Shown: piece by piece, positions 9,325 to 18,106 of the stretch
Layout of the letters: each line of letters begins with the position of its first letter
Numbering within the stretch: the first letter of the stretch is position 1
Notes under the pieces: generated by a model
The model's input: only the letters and a program-made list of their open reading frames with translations
Told to the model about the DNA's origin: nothing
Databases searched by the model: none
DNA from: Rheinheimera pacifica
GTDB lineage: Bacteria; Pseudomonadota; Gammaproteobacteria; Enterobacterales; Alteromonadaceae
Direction of reading: 5' to 3'
NCBI RefSeq assembly: GCF_024809855.1
Contig: NZ_JANUEM010000007.1
Span: 62,001 to 126,000, forward strand
DNA: 64,000 nt
Translations under genes and position numbers: made by a program

Positions 9325-11385
9325 ATGAGTAACCATATTCCTTTGTTAAAGCTGTCATTTGGTACCGCATCGCCACTGGGCGCAACTTACACTACTGATA
9401 AAGATGGCGCGGGCAGCTGGAACTTTGCTGTATTTGCCCCTGATGCGACCAGTTTAACATTATGTTTGTATCAGCCAGATACTGAAGAGTTGCTGGGCGA
9501 GCTGAATTTTAGCGGCCGCACCGGTGACATCTGGCACATAGCAGTAGCCGGTATTGAGCATGGTACTTTATATGCATTAAAAGCGGATGGCCCACAAAAT
9601 AGCAACTTGGGATTTGTGTTTGATAAAGACCGCCTGTTGCTTGACCCTTACGTAAAGCAGCTAAACCGTACCTTGAGTTTTAACGAGCGCTTATACCAGG
9701 CGAAAAGCCATTATATGCTGGCCAAAGGCGTGCTGGCACAGCAGCAGTTTGACTGGCAGAACAGCGTAAAACCGAAAATTCCGCGGGAAAAAACGGTTAT
9801 TTATGAAGCCCATGTTAAGGGCATGACTATGTTGCACCCTGAGGTGCCGCAAGAGTTACGCGGCACCTACCTGGGTTTATGTCATCCATCTGTTATCAAG
9901 CACTTACAAAAGTTGGGTATTACTACCTTACAGTTATTACCGGTGGCGTCATTTTTAAGCGAACCGCGGTTAAACAAGCTGCAGCTTAGTAATTACTGGG
10001 GTTATAACCCGGTAAGTTTTTTTGCCCCAGAGCCCCGTTACCAGTATCAGGATGCTGTAACTGAGTTTAAAACTCTGGTGCGTAGTTACCATCAGGCCGG
10101 TATCGAAGTTATTTTAGATGTGGTGTTTAATCACACAGCAGAAGCGGGCGAAGACGGCCCGGTGTTAAGCCTTCGCGGCCTGGCTAATAAACATTACTAT
10201 CTGTTTGAAAGCCATGCCGATATTACCGATTTTAGCCAGCATTGTAATTACACGGGTTGTGGCAATACGTTAAATGTGGCTCACCCGACAACACAAAAGC
10301 TGGTGATGGATGCACTGCGTTACTGGGTTGTTGAGATGCAGGTAGACGGTTTTCGCTTTGACTTAGCCACTACGCTGGCGCGTGAGCATAAGCGTTTTAA
10401 CCCTTATGCCGCGTTTCTGCAGATTATCGCGCAAGATCCGGTACTGTCGCAGGTTAAACTGATTGCCGAGCCGTGGGATGTTGGCCCAGGCGGTTATCAG
10501 TTAGGGCAGTTTCCGGCGCACTGGTCTGAATTAAATGATAAATGCCGGGATACTTTCCGTGCTTTCTGGCGTGGCGATACCGGTGTGCTACCTGAATTTA
10601 CCACCCGTTTGCTCGGCTCACGCGATATCTTTCAAAAACACCATAAACCGGCCTGTTGCAGTGTTAATTATTTAACCTACCATGATGGTTTTACCCTGCA
10701 TGATGTCGTTAGCTATAAAGATAAGCATAACTGGCTGAATGGTGAAGAAAACCGCGATGGCCATAACCACAATTTAAGTTGTAATCATGGTGTGGAGGGG
10801 CCGAGTAAAGATGCATCGGTGCGTGCCAGCCGCTACTTACACAAGCGTAATCTGGTGGCCACGTTATTGCTGAGCCAGGGCATGATCCACTGGCTCGGTG
10901 GTGACGAGCTTAGCCACACTCAGCGGGGCAACAACAATGCTTATTGTCAGGATAACGATATCAGCTGGCTTGACTGGCATCTGGACAGCGATGAAGAAGA
11001 TTTCCTGCATTTTGTCCAGCAAATGCTGGCATTTCGGCGCAAATTCCGTTGTTTACAGCAGTTATCGCTGCTGGACGATAACTATCAGCTACATGGCGAT
11101 AAACATCAGATCCAGTGGTATTTGCCGGATGGTAATGAGAAACAACAACAAGACTGGCATGATCCACAGCGTTCCGGTTGTATTTTCCGCATCACGAATA
11201 AAGCCAATCAAGCCAGCTTATTGTTTGTTTTTAATGCTGAAGCCGAAGTGCAGCCATTAACCCTGCCCGAACACAGCTGGCAGTTGCTGTTTGACACCAG
11301 TGTAGACAAAGGTTTGCTGCAAAACGGCAGTACAAAGCTTACAGAGTACCAGCAGAATGCCCACAGTATCTCAGTGTGGCAGTAG
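9325..11385 (+). CDS. glgX: Glycogen debranching enzyme (GH13, GlgX type)
   Basis: GlgX hydrolyses the alpha-1,6 bonds of phosphorylase-limit dextrins and releases maltotetraose-like chains for MalQ. The 686-residue product starts with a CBM48 domain (WNFAVFAPDATSLTL). The barrel follows, with LDVVFNHTAEAGEDGP, nucleophile Asp346 in GFRFDLATTLA, acid/base Glu382 in IAEPWDVGPGGYQLG, and SVNYLTYHDGFTLHD. It lies 50 bases after glgB and ends the malQ-glgB-glgX unit. With GlgP at 48627 it completes the breakdown route. The length is close to E. coli GlgX (about 657). Confidence 0.94.
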   Translation: MSNHIPLLKLSFGTASPLGATYTTDKDGAGSWNFAVFAPDATSLTLCLYQPDTEELLGELNFSGRTGDIWHIAVAGIEHGTLYALKADGPQNSNLGFVFDKDRLLLDPYVKQLNRTLSFNERLYQAKSHYMLAKGVLAQQQFDWQNSVKPKIPREKTVIYEAHVKGMTMLHPEVPQELRGTYLGLCHPSVIKHLQKLGITTLQLLPVASFLSEPRLNKLQLSNYWGYNPVSFFAPEPRYQYQDAVTEFKTLVRSYHQAGIEVILDVVFNHTAEAGEDGPVLSLRGLANKHYYLFESHADITDFSQHCNYTGCGNTLNVAHPTTQKLVMDALRYWVVEMQVDGFRFDLATTLAREHKRFNPYAAFLQIIAQDPVLSQVKLIAEPWDVGPGGYQLGQFPAHWSELNDKCRDTFRAFWRGDTGVLPEFTTRLLGSRDIFQKHHKPACCSVNYLTYHDGFTLHDVVSYKDKHNWLNGEENRDGHNHNLSCNHGVEGPSKDASVRASRYLHKRNLVATLLLSQGMIHWLGGDELSHTQRGNNNAYCQDNDISWLDWHLDSDEEDFLHFVQQMLAFRRKFRCLQQLSLLDDNYQLHGDKHQIQWYLPDGNEKQQQDWHDPQRSGCIFRITNKANQASLLFVFNAEAEVQPLTLPEHSWQLLFDTSVDKGLLQNGSTKLTEYQQNAHSISVWQ

Positions 11386-11482
11386 GTTTATCGGCATGTT
11401 TTCAGTATAATGCGCGCCGTTTACAAGCAACTGCTGGTGTGCCGGCAGCGCGCAAAAATGAAAAATAATGAAGGAATGTCAG

Positions 11483-13012
11483 ATGACAGACACAGCTGCA
11501 CTTTGTGATATCGGTTTTGTCGGCGCCGGTGTAATGGGTAAAAACCTGATCCTGAACCTGGCAGATAACGGCTACCGCGTAGCGGCCTTTGATCTGGACC
11601 ACCAGAAACTGGAAGCCGTGCTGGCGCAGGATAAAGCCGAGCGGGGCGACAAACCGGCCCGCGTTATTGCCTGTAGCTCGTACACCGAATTACTGTCGCG
11701 TTTATCGGCACCGCACCTGGTGGTGTTATCTGTACCGGCAGGCAAGCCGGTTGATGATGTCTGCCATAAATTAATCGACGCCGGTATTCAGGCCGACGAC
11801 ATTATTGTTGATACCGGCAACAGCTTGTGGACAGATACCGTAGCGCGGGAGAAAGATTTTGAAGGCAAGTTCATCTTCTTCTCTACCGCCGTATCAGGTG
11901 GCGAAGTAGGCGCACGTTTTGGCCCGTCGCTAATGCCAAGTGGCGATCCCTACGCCTGGACCCGCATTAAACCACTGTGGGAAGCCATTGCTGCCAAAGT
12001 AGACCCTACCAGCGGTAAGCCGGTAGAGCGCTTTGAACCAGGCAACCCGGTTACCGAAGGTGAACCTTGCGCCACCTATATTGGCCCCAGTGGTTCTGGC
12101 CACTATGTAAAAATGGTACATAACGGCATTGAATACGCTGATATGCAGCTGATTTGCGAAGCTTATCAGGTTATGCGCGACATTCTGGGCATGCCGGCTG
12201 CAGAAATTGCTGACGTATTCAAAGGCTGGAACGAAGGCAAACTGCATAGCTATTTAATTGGCATCAGTGCCGATGTATTAGCCACCAAAGATTCCGAAAC
12301 CGGCTTGCCGCTGGTTGATGTGATTATGGATAAAGCCGGACAAAAAGGTACCGGTTTATGGACAGCGGTTAGCAGCCTGCAGCTTGGCAGCCCGTCACCC
12401 ACTATTGCCGAGGCTGTTTATGCCCGTTCTTTATCTGCATTAAAAAGTGAACGGGTCAAAGCCGCTACAGTATTGGCCGGCCCGGCGCAAAATCTGATCT
12501 CGCCAGAGCAAAAAGACGAGATTATTCAGGCCCTGCACGATGCGTTGTACTGCGCCAAAATCTGCGTTTATGCTCAGGGCTTCCATTTAATGAAAACGGC
12601 AGCTGATGAACATGGCTGGCAGCTTAAGTTTGCCGAAATAGCCAAAATCTGGCGGGCCGGTTGTATTATCCGTGCGGTATTTTTGCAGTCTATTACTGAA
12701 GCGTACGAGCGCAACGACGAGCTTGAAAACCTGCTGCTGGACCCGTTTTTCGCTAAGCAAATTTCGGTTTACCAGCAAAACTGGCGTAAAGCCGTAGCCA
12801 ATGCCACGCTGGCCGGTATTCCGGTGGCGGCACTTAGCTCGGCATTAAGTTACTACGATTCGTACCGCACTGCGGTATTACCGGCAAACCTGTTACAGGG
12901 CCAGCGTGACTATTTTGGTGCTCATACTTTTGAGCGTACCGACAAAGCTAAGGGTAAGATGTTCCATGTTGAATGGAGCAACCCGGCACGGCCAATGGTG
13001 AAAATAAAATGA
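11483..13012 (+). CDS. gnd: 6-phosphogluconate dehydrogenase, decarboxylating
   Basis: Gnd converts 6-phosphogluconate to ribulose-5-phosphate and CO2 in the pentose phosphate pathway, usually with NADP. The 509-residue product has the N-terminal Rossmann motif [17 protein letters not shown], the catalytic region [22 protein letters not shown] with the active-site Lys, and [15 protein letters not shown]. At about 509 residues it is longer than the 468-residue E. coli type, as in Shewanella-like genomes. I chose the ATG at 11483 because AAGGA lies 7 bases before it; an upstream in-frame ATG at 11468 overlaps that ribosome site. Its stop overlaps the purT start (ATGA). Confidence 0.95.
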   Translation: MTDTAALCDIGFVGAGVMGKNLILNLADNGYRVAAFDLDHQKLEAVLAQDKAERGDKPARVIACSSYTELLSRLSAPHLVVLSVPAGKPVDDVCHKLIDAGIQADDIIVDTGNSLWTDTVAREKDFEGKFIFFSTAVSGGEVGARFGPSLMPSGDPYAWTRIKPLWEAIAAKVDPTSGKPVERFEPGNPVTEGEPCATYIGPSGSGHYVKMVHNGIEYADMQLICEAYQVMRDILGMPAAEIADVFKGWNEGKLHSYLIGISADVLATKDSETGLPLVDVIMDKAGQKGTGLWTAVSSLQLGSPSPTIAEAVYARSLSALKSERVKAATVLAGPAQNLISPEQKDEIIQALHDALYCAKICVYAQGFHLMKTAADEHGWQLKFAEIAKIWRAGCIIRAVFLQSITEAYERNDELENLLLDPFFAKQISVYQQNWRKAVANATLAGIPVAALSSALSYYDSYRTAVLPANLLQGQRDYFGAHTFERTDKAKGKMFHVEWSNPARPMVKIK

Positions 13013-14211
13013 CCACTCAACATAACATACAACACATAGGTACGCCGGGCACAGCCAGCAGCACTAAAGTACTGTTATTAGGTGCTGGTGAACTGGGCAA
13101 AGAGCTGTGTATTGAACTTAAGCGCTATGGTTGTGAGGTGATAGCCGTAGACCGTTACCCTAACGCACCGGCCATGCAGATAGCCGACAAAGCAGTAGTG
13201 ATGTCGATGCTGGATAACGCCGCACTGCGCCAACTGGTGATCAGTGAAAAACCAGCCTTAATTGTGCCGGAGCTCGAAGCGATAGCTACCTCAGTATTAA
13301 TTGAGCTGGAAGACTGTGGTTTTAATGTTGTACCCAGTGCCAAAGCCGTTAACCTGACCATGAACCGCGAAGGTATCCGCCGCTTAGCCGCAGAAGAGCT
13401 AAAACTGGCAACCTCGCCATTTCAGTTTGCCAGTGACAAAGACAGCTTTACTGCAGCGGTTAATGCCATTGGTTACCCTTGTGTGGTTAAACCGATCATG
13501 TCATCCAGTGGTAAAGGCCAGAGTGTACTGCGTTCAGAGGCAGATCTTAACGCCGCCTGGCTTTATGCTCAGGAAGGTGGCCGTGCCGGTAAGGGCCGGG
13601 TAATTGTTGAAGGTTTTATCGACTTCGATTACGAAATTACGCTGCTTACGGTAAATTCGGTGTCCGGTATTCAATATTGTGCTCCTATAGGCCACAGGCA
13701 GGAAAAAGGCGATTACCGCGAAAGCTGGCAGCCACAAGCCATGAGTGACAACGCTTTTGAAACAGCAAAAAGCTATGCCAAAGCGGTAGTAGAAGCTTTA
13801 GGCGGCCGCGGTTTATTTGGTGTAGAACTGTTTATTAAAGGCGATCAGGTGTGGTTTTCTGAAGTATCACCAAGACCACACGATACCGGCATGGTAACGC
13901 TGATTTCACAGCAGCTAAGCGAATTTGCGTTGCACGCCCGTGCTATTTTAGGCTTGCCCATTCCGCATATTAAGCAATATGGCGCTGCTGCATCTGCCGT
14001 GCTACTTGTGCCCGGCAATAGCGCTGATATTCAGTACCATGGCCTGGCAGAAGCGTTAGCTGAACCGGATACCGAGCTACGTATTTTCGCCAAGCCCGAA
14101 GTACAGGGCGAAAGGCGTATGGGCGTGGCACTGGCGTTAAGCGATACGGTTGAAGCTGCCACGCAAAAAGCGCTGAATGTCATCAGTAAGCTTAGTGTTA
14201 CGCTTAAGTAA
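13009..14211 (+). CDS. purT: Formate-dependent phosphoribosylglycinamide formyltransferase 2
   Basis: PurT formylates GAR with formate and ATP in purine synthesis, an alternative to PurN. The 400-residue product is an ATP-grasp enzyme: [20 protein letters not shown] and [17 protein letters not shown] at the N-terminus, [16 protein letters not shown] for the ATP loop, and FFxVELF- and [14 protein letters not shown]-type metal-binding segments. The start ATG (13009-13011) overlaps the gnd stop by four bases (ATGA), so translation is probably coupled. Linkage to gnd may balance ribose-phosphate supply and purine synthesis, which is inference. An upstream in-frame ATG inside gnd is ignored. Confidence 0.95.
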   Translation: MTTQHNIQHIGTPGTASSTKVLLLGAGELGKELCIELKRYGCEVIAVDRYPNAPAMQIADKAVVMSMLDNAALRQLVISEKPALIVPELEAIATSVLIELEDCGFNVVPSAKAVNLTMNREGIRRLAAEELKLATSPFQFASDKDSFTAAVNAIGYPCVVKPIMSSSGKGQSVLRSEADLNAAWLYAQEGGRAGKGRVIVEGFIDFDYEITLLTVNSVSGIQYCAPIGHRQEKGDYRESWQPQAMSDNAFETAKSYAKAVVEALGGRGLFGVELFIKGDQVWFSEVSPRPHDTGMVTLISQQLSEFALHARAILGLPIPHIKQYGAAASAVLLVPGNSADIQYHGLAEALAEPDTELRIFAKPEVQGERRMGVALALSDTVEAATQKALNVISKLSVTLK

Positions 14212-14229
14212 GCGGTTAAGACTACTTAG

Positions 14230-14256
14230 AAAAAACCACCTGCGGGTGGTTTTTTT
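14230..14256 (+). terminator. Rho-independent terminator after purT
   Basis: The stem AACCACC/GGTGGTT has a TGCG tetraloop, is flanked by A and T runs and is followed by seven T residues. It closes the gnd-purT unit. Confidence 0.9.
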
Positions 14257-14384
14257 ATGCCTGTATATTAAATAGGTGACATGTACAAAAATGCCATTAA
14301 CATTTTGATACCAAATACCGCTACTTGCCTGCTTAGTTTATGCTAACGTTTTAGCGGTAAAATAATTTGAGCAGGAGGTTCATT

Positions 14385-15053
14385 ATGGCCATTGATGCCA
14401 GTGGGGTAAAAATAGAAGATCGGCCGTTTGATCAGGTACGGCAAGAAGCAATAGATCAGCTGATTATGAATTACAGCCACGGCATTATATCGGCAGAGGC
14501 CTTTGAGCGGCGGCTGGATGTGGCAACTGATGCCAAAAGCCATCAGGAACTAATCGACGTAGTAGCCGATTTAACCTTGCTGCCAGATAATCAGTATCAA
14601 CAGCAGCGCCAACAAAGCTTTTCTCCACGCTATCAATCCGGCAACGACACCCGCAACGAAAAGATGTTATGCGTATTGTCTTCAAACCAACAGCGCGGCC
14701 AGTGGCTGGTGCCTGCTGAGATACAAATCACCAATGTTGTCGGTTCAGTAGAGCTGGATTTCTCGGAAGCTATTTTTCAGCACCAGCATATTGTTATCAA
14801 TGTAAGAAACTGGCTCGGCAGCCTGACTGTTTTAGTACCACCGCAGGTTAATGTGGTGTCAAATATCACGAATGTGGTAAGTAGCTGCGATAACCAGGCA
14901 ACATCTTTAGGCGATCGTCAGGCACCACAAATTGTAATAGAAGGCTACTCTATTCTGGGCTCGCTTGAAGTAAACCTGAAACGTACCATGAAAGAAAAAT
15001 TCAATGATTTTGCCAATCAGTGCCGGGAAATGTTTGGTTTTGATAAAAAGTAA
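14385..15053 (+). CDS. DUF1707-like / LiaF-like C-terminal domain protein
   Basis: The function is unknown. The 222-residue cytosolic product has an N-terminal helical domain of about 60 residues (FDQVRQEAIDQLIMNYSHGIISAEAFERRL), which resembles DUF1707/SHOCT-like domains. A glutamine-rich linker follows, then a beta-rich domain (about residues 105-200: VGSVELDFSEA, VRNWLGSLTVLVPP, YSILGSLEVNL), which resembles the C-terminal part of LiaF/YvqF cell-envelope stress proteins. There is no membrane segment, unlike LiaF. The start follows a perfect AGGAGG at 14373-14378. It is transcribed alone after the purT terminator. A sensory role at the envelope is only a guess. Confidence 0.65.
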   Translation: MAIDASGVKIEDRPFDQVRQEAIDQLIMNYSHGIISAEAFERRLDVATDAKSHQELIDVVADLTLLPDNQYQQQRQQSFSPRYQSGNDTRNEKMLCVLSSNQQRGQWLVPAEIQITNVVGSVELDFSEAIFQHQHIVINVRNWLGSLTVLVPPQVNVVSNITNVVSSCDNQATSLGDRQAPQIVIEGYSILGSLEVNLKRTMKEKFNDFANQCREMFGFDKK

Positions 15054-15111
15054 GCTGTGGCCGTTTGCAGTTCGTTTTCATAAACGTGCTGTAGCTATAT
15101 AGGAAAGCAGT

Positions 15112-15510
15112 GTGCTTAAAGGATTAAACCATATCACCATTGCTGTTAGTGACTTAGAGCGCTCGCTGACGTTTTATACCGAGTCGCTTGGCATGACGGC
15201 GCATGTGCGCTGGGATACCGGAGCCTACCTTAGCCTTGGCGGTGTGTGGTTTTGTTTGTCCTGCGGTAAACCTGCACCAAGCCTGGATTATTCTCATATT
15301 GCTTTAGATATTGCAGAGCAGAACTTCGCTGAATTTGTAGCCAAACTGCATAAAGCAGATGTACCAGAGTGGAAGCAAAACAGCAGTGAAGGGCTATCTG
15401 TTTATTTTCTCGACCCGGACGGCAATAAGTTGGAAGCGCATTGTGGTGATCTGCAAACGCGGTTAGAGGCATTAAAGCATAAGCCGTATTCAGGCTTGGT
15501 ATGGTTGTAA
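15112..15510 (+). CDS. fosA: FosA-family fosfomycin thiol transferase (VOC fold)
   Basis: FosA enzymes use Mn and K ions to add glutathione to the epoxide of fosfomycin. The 132-residue product lines up closely with Pseudomonas and plasmid FosA as I know them. Metal ligands His7, His62 and Glu108 are present, as are Thr9, Lys88, Tyr98, the K-binding loop S92-E-G-x-S96 and Arg117, at a nearly constant offset. The motif YFLDPDGNKLEAH is diagnostic. It starts with GTG, with AGGAAAG eight bases upstream. Chromosomal fosA-like genes are common in environmental gammaproteobacteria, and nothing suggests a mobile cassette. Activity is inferred from residues only. Confidence 0.85.
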   Translation: MLKGLNHITIAVSDLERSLTFYTESLGMTAHVRWDTGAYLSLGGVWFCLSCGKPAPSLDYSHIALDIAEQNFAEFVAKLHKADVPEWKQNSSEGLSVYFLDPDGNKLEAHCGDLQTRLEALKHKPYSGLVWL

Positions 15511-15563
15511 GTATAATATGAGCTTTAGTCGCCGGTTTGTTACGACCTTCCATGGAGACATAA

Positions 15564-16721
15564 ATGCTGCATAAGATATTAAAACGCAGTCTTGTTTGTA
15601 TGTTGATTTGCGGCACGGCGTTATTTTTATTACCTGCGTCAAGTACCGAAATTACCGAAGAAATCGTACCTGCCGAGCTGCGGCACTGGCACCAGCAGGC
15701 GGTTACTGATGGCTTTGATGGCTTGGTACTGGTGATGCAGGCTGATAAGCCGCTGTTATTGCAAGCTTATGGTATGGCAGATTATGAAGCCAGCAAAGCC
15801 TTTACCATTGAAACCGTATTTGATATTGGGTCACTGACTAAACAGTTTACTGCTGCTGCGATATTAAAACTGCAAGAGCAAGGTAAACTGCAGCTTGACA
15901 ATACATTGGGCCGGTTTTTCCCTGAAGCTGGTGATGACAAAAAAACTATCACGCTACATCAGTTACTTACTCATACCTCCGGGATAGTTAATAATTTATC
16001 TGGTGGCGATTATAGTAAAGTCAGCCGTAGTACCTTTATAAAACGCCTGTTTCGCTCAAAACTTGATACTACACCAGGCAGTGCTTTTTCATACTCTAAT
16101 GCCGGTTACGCTGTGCTGGGTTTAGTTATTGAACGAGCGTCAGGACAAAGTTACGAGCAATATGTACATCAGCATCTGCTAAAACCAGCTGGAATAGCAC
16201 ACACGGGGTATCGTATTCCCAACTGGAGAAACCTGCCACTGGCAGCGGGTTATGAGCTAAAACCCGACAGTTGGTGGGGCGGTAAGGCTGATGGCAGCAG
16301 CCAGCGCTGGGGCACTCCACTGGAAAAGCCATGGGATAAAGATGGCCCCTGGTGGAACCTGCATGCTAATGGTGGCTTTTTATCTACTATTGGCGATCTT
16401 TGCCGCTGGCAGCAGGCGTTACAAACCGAAACGGTGCTGAGTAAAGCTTCAACAACACTGCTATTTACACCGCATGTAGCAACTCCGCGCGCAGGTAGCT
16501 TTTATGGCTACGGCTGGATAATAGAACCTGCCGGGCAATACGGTAAAGTGGTGCGTCATGGTGGCAGTAATGGTATTTTTACGGCCGACATGCGCTACTA
16601 TACCGATAAACAGCTGCTGATTATTTTTATGACCAACAACGATAGCCGCTTCTTTCCGGCTTATCGCGATAGCCTTATTACAGCTGTTATGCAAAACCGC
16701 TTTGCTACTATTACAGATTAA
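15564..16721 (+). CDS. Exported serine hydrolase, beta-lactamase/S12 family
   Basis: This is a penicillin-recognising-fold hydrolase exported by a signal peptide (residues 1 to about 28, ending LLPASS). The 385-residue product has the catalytic tetrad motif SLTK in DIGSLTKQFTAA, the YSN motif in FSYSNAGYAVLGL and HGGSNG as the third motif. These proteins act as D-amino-acid peptidases, esterases or lactonases, and the true substrate cannot be read from sequence. The HGG third motif differs from the KTG of real beta-lactamases, so antibiotic resistance is unlikely. It lies 53 bases after fosA. Confidence 0.8.
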   Translation: MLHKILKRSLVCMLICGTALFLLPASSTEITEEIVPAELRHWHQQAVTDGFDGLVLVMQADKPLLLQAYGMADYEASKAFTIETVFDIGSLTKQFTAAAILKLQEQGKLQLDNTLGRFFPEAGDDKKTITLHQLLTHTSGIVNNLSGGDYSKVSRSTFIKRLFRSKLDTTPGSAFSYSNAGYAVLGLVIERASGQSYEQYVHQHLLKPAGIAHTGYRIPNWRNLPLAAGYELKPDSWWGGKADGSSQRWGTPLEKPWDKDGPWWNLHANGGFLSTIGDLCRWQQALQTETVLSKASTTLLFTPHVATPRAGSFYGYGWIIEPAGQYGKVVRHGGSNGIFTADMRYYTDKQLLIIFMTNNDSRFFPAYRDSLITAVMQNRFATITD

Positions 16722-16739
16722 CGTGAGCCGGAGATTAAT

Positions 16740-17219
16740 GTGATCTTACTTAAGCAGAACGGGCCTTATACGGCTAAGCCATATGCGAAGCGGTGCTATG
16801 CAATATGGCTGGTTTTGGCGTTGTTGCTGACATTATCTGCGTGCTCGGTAAAACTGATTAGCAGCTATGACGAAAAAACCGATAACGCGGTTACGGCGCT
16901 GCAGCAAAATGTTGAAATGTTCTTTGTTAGCGTTGAAAGTCAGGCCGGTTTGCCTGAATGCGCTTATAGTAACCATATTAGCTTTTACCAGCAGTCTAAA
17001 GTGGCTGTAAGCTCTATTGCCGTGCGGGCAAGGGCTATTCCTGATAACGACATTACGGTAGAGCAGGTTGAGCTGTTAAAAAGCAGTCTTACTATGCTGG
17101 AACAACTGCACCAACTAGGTTGTTTTACACCTGCACAGGTAGAAAATCTGCGTACAAGTTTTAACAGCAGTATTACGGCTATTTTAAAGCTGGAACTGGC
17201 TAAACGCCGTGGCAGCTGA
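16740..17219 (+). CDS. Hypothetical lipoprotein
   Basis: I do not recognise this protein. The GTG start at 16740 follows a GGAG site. An ATG two bases upstream is in another frame and is closed at once by TGA. The 159-residue product has a charged N-terminus, a hydrophobic stretch and a clear lipobox LSAC (Cys about residue 35). The mature part is mostly helical and ends CFTPAQVENLRTSFNSS, followed by a basic tail. The next gene, 45 bases on, encodes a small helical protein with a similar ITPEQ segment, so the two are probably a co-transcribed functional pair. Confidence 0.6.
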   Translation: MILLKQNGPYTAKPYAKRCYAIWLVLALLLTLSACSVKLISSYDEKTDNAVTALQQNVEMFFVSVESQAGLPECAYSNHISFYQQSKVAVSSIAVRARAIPDNDITVEQVELLKSSLTMLEQLHQLGCFTPAQVENLRTSFNSSITAILKLELAKRRGS

Positions 17220-17264
17220 CGTTTAATGCAAAAGGCTTAGTGTACTTAACTTAAAGGGCAGAGC

Positions 17265-17594
17265 ATGAGCTTAGATGTGGCAGAACTTACAGCAACAATG
17301 CTGCAGGCTTTTAAAGGCGAATTGTCTGACAAATGGCCTGCAATAAAAGGCTATGCTGAAACAGAAGCGCAAAAGCTGGCCGAAAACTTTGCCATGATAG
17401 AGCGTTTAAGGCTGGCTGGCGATATTACGCCGGAACAGGCCAGGTTGCACCATGAGATCCAGCGTAATGCCTCGCGCACAGTGTTACTTGCTGTTAAAGG
17501 CCTGAGCCTGGTAGCGGTAGAGCAAGCAATAAATGCCGCTATGAATGCATTGAAAGACAGCGTAAACGGCGCACTCAATTTTACCTTACTGTAA
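17265..17594 (+). CDS. Hypothetical small helical protein
   Basis: I do not recognise this protein. The 109-residue product has no signal peptide. It is predicted helical throughout: ELTATMLQAFKGELSDKW, then IERLRLAGDITPEQARLHHEI, then an alanine-rich helix (VAVEQAINAAMNALKD) that could pack against a membrane or another helix. The start ATG follows AAAGGGCAG. The DITPEQ segment echoes the FTPAQ segment near the end of the preceding lipoprotein. The two genes are likely one transcript. Confidence 0.6.
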   Translation: MSLDVAELTATMLQAFKGELSDKWPAIKGYAETEAQKLAENFAMIERLRLAGDITPEQARLHHEIQRNASRTVLLAVKGLSLVAVEQAINAAMNALKDSVNGALNFTLL

Positions 17595-17626
17595 AAACCA
17601 ATTTAGTAATGGATCAGGGAACTACT

Positions 17627-18034
17627 ATGTATCAGGGCTCGTGTTTGTGCGGTGAAGTTGTAATTGCAATCAACGGGCCTATCAGTAGTATTATTCACTG
17701 CCACTGCTCATTGTGCCGCAAATCAAGCGGAACGGCTTTTGCAACCAATGGTTTTGTGCAAAGTACTGACTTTACTGTAGTAAAAGGTGCCAACCGGCTA
17801 AGCCAGTTTGCCTTTAAACCAGGGCGCTTACGGCATTTTTGCAGTAACTGCGGTTCACCGGTTTACAGCAGTAATGAACAAGACCCGGCCCGTGTCCGCA
17901 TCCGGCTGGGCATTTTAAGCAGCGATATCAGTGAGCGGCCGCTATCGCATAATTTTTATAGCTCTAAAGCTAACTGGGAAGATTTAGATACTAACCTGCC
18001 ACGTTACGATAGCTTTGAACCAGGAAGGCAATAA
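17627..18034 (+). CDS. GFA-type zinc protein (CENP-V/GFA domain)
   Basis: This is a member of the glutathione-dependent formaldehyde-activating (GFA) fold family, which binds structural and catalytic zinc. The 135-residue product has the expected cysteine pattern: GSCLCGEV near the N-terminus, HCHCSLCRKSSGTAF at about residues 25-39 and HFCSNCGSPVYS at about 77-88. Most members have unknown substrates, and the name does not prove formaldehyde chemistry. The ATG at 17627 was chosen because AGGGAA lies just upstream; an in-frame ATG six codons earlier has no ribosome site. Confidence 0.8.
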   Translation: MYQGSCLCGEVVIAINGPISSIIHCHCSLCRKSSGTAFATNGFVQSTDFTVVKGANRLSQFAFKPGRLRHFCSNCGSPVYSSNEQDPARVRIRLGILSSDISERPLSHNFYSSKANWEDLDTNLPRYDSFEPGRQ

Positions 18035-18106
18035 CCAGCCTGTCTTTGAACCCCTTGTTGCAATGGTATACAAATGCCAGTGCCATTAACCATTCCAGGA
18101 AGATAT

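Noticed and set aside
11386-11482. HexR site in front of gnd
   Set aside because: No TGTAAT/ATTACA-type palindrome is present, so gnd was not added to the proposed HexR set.
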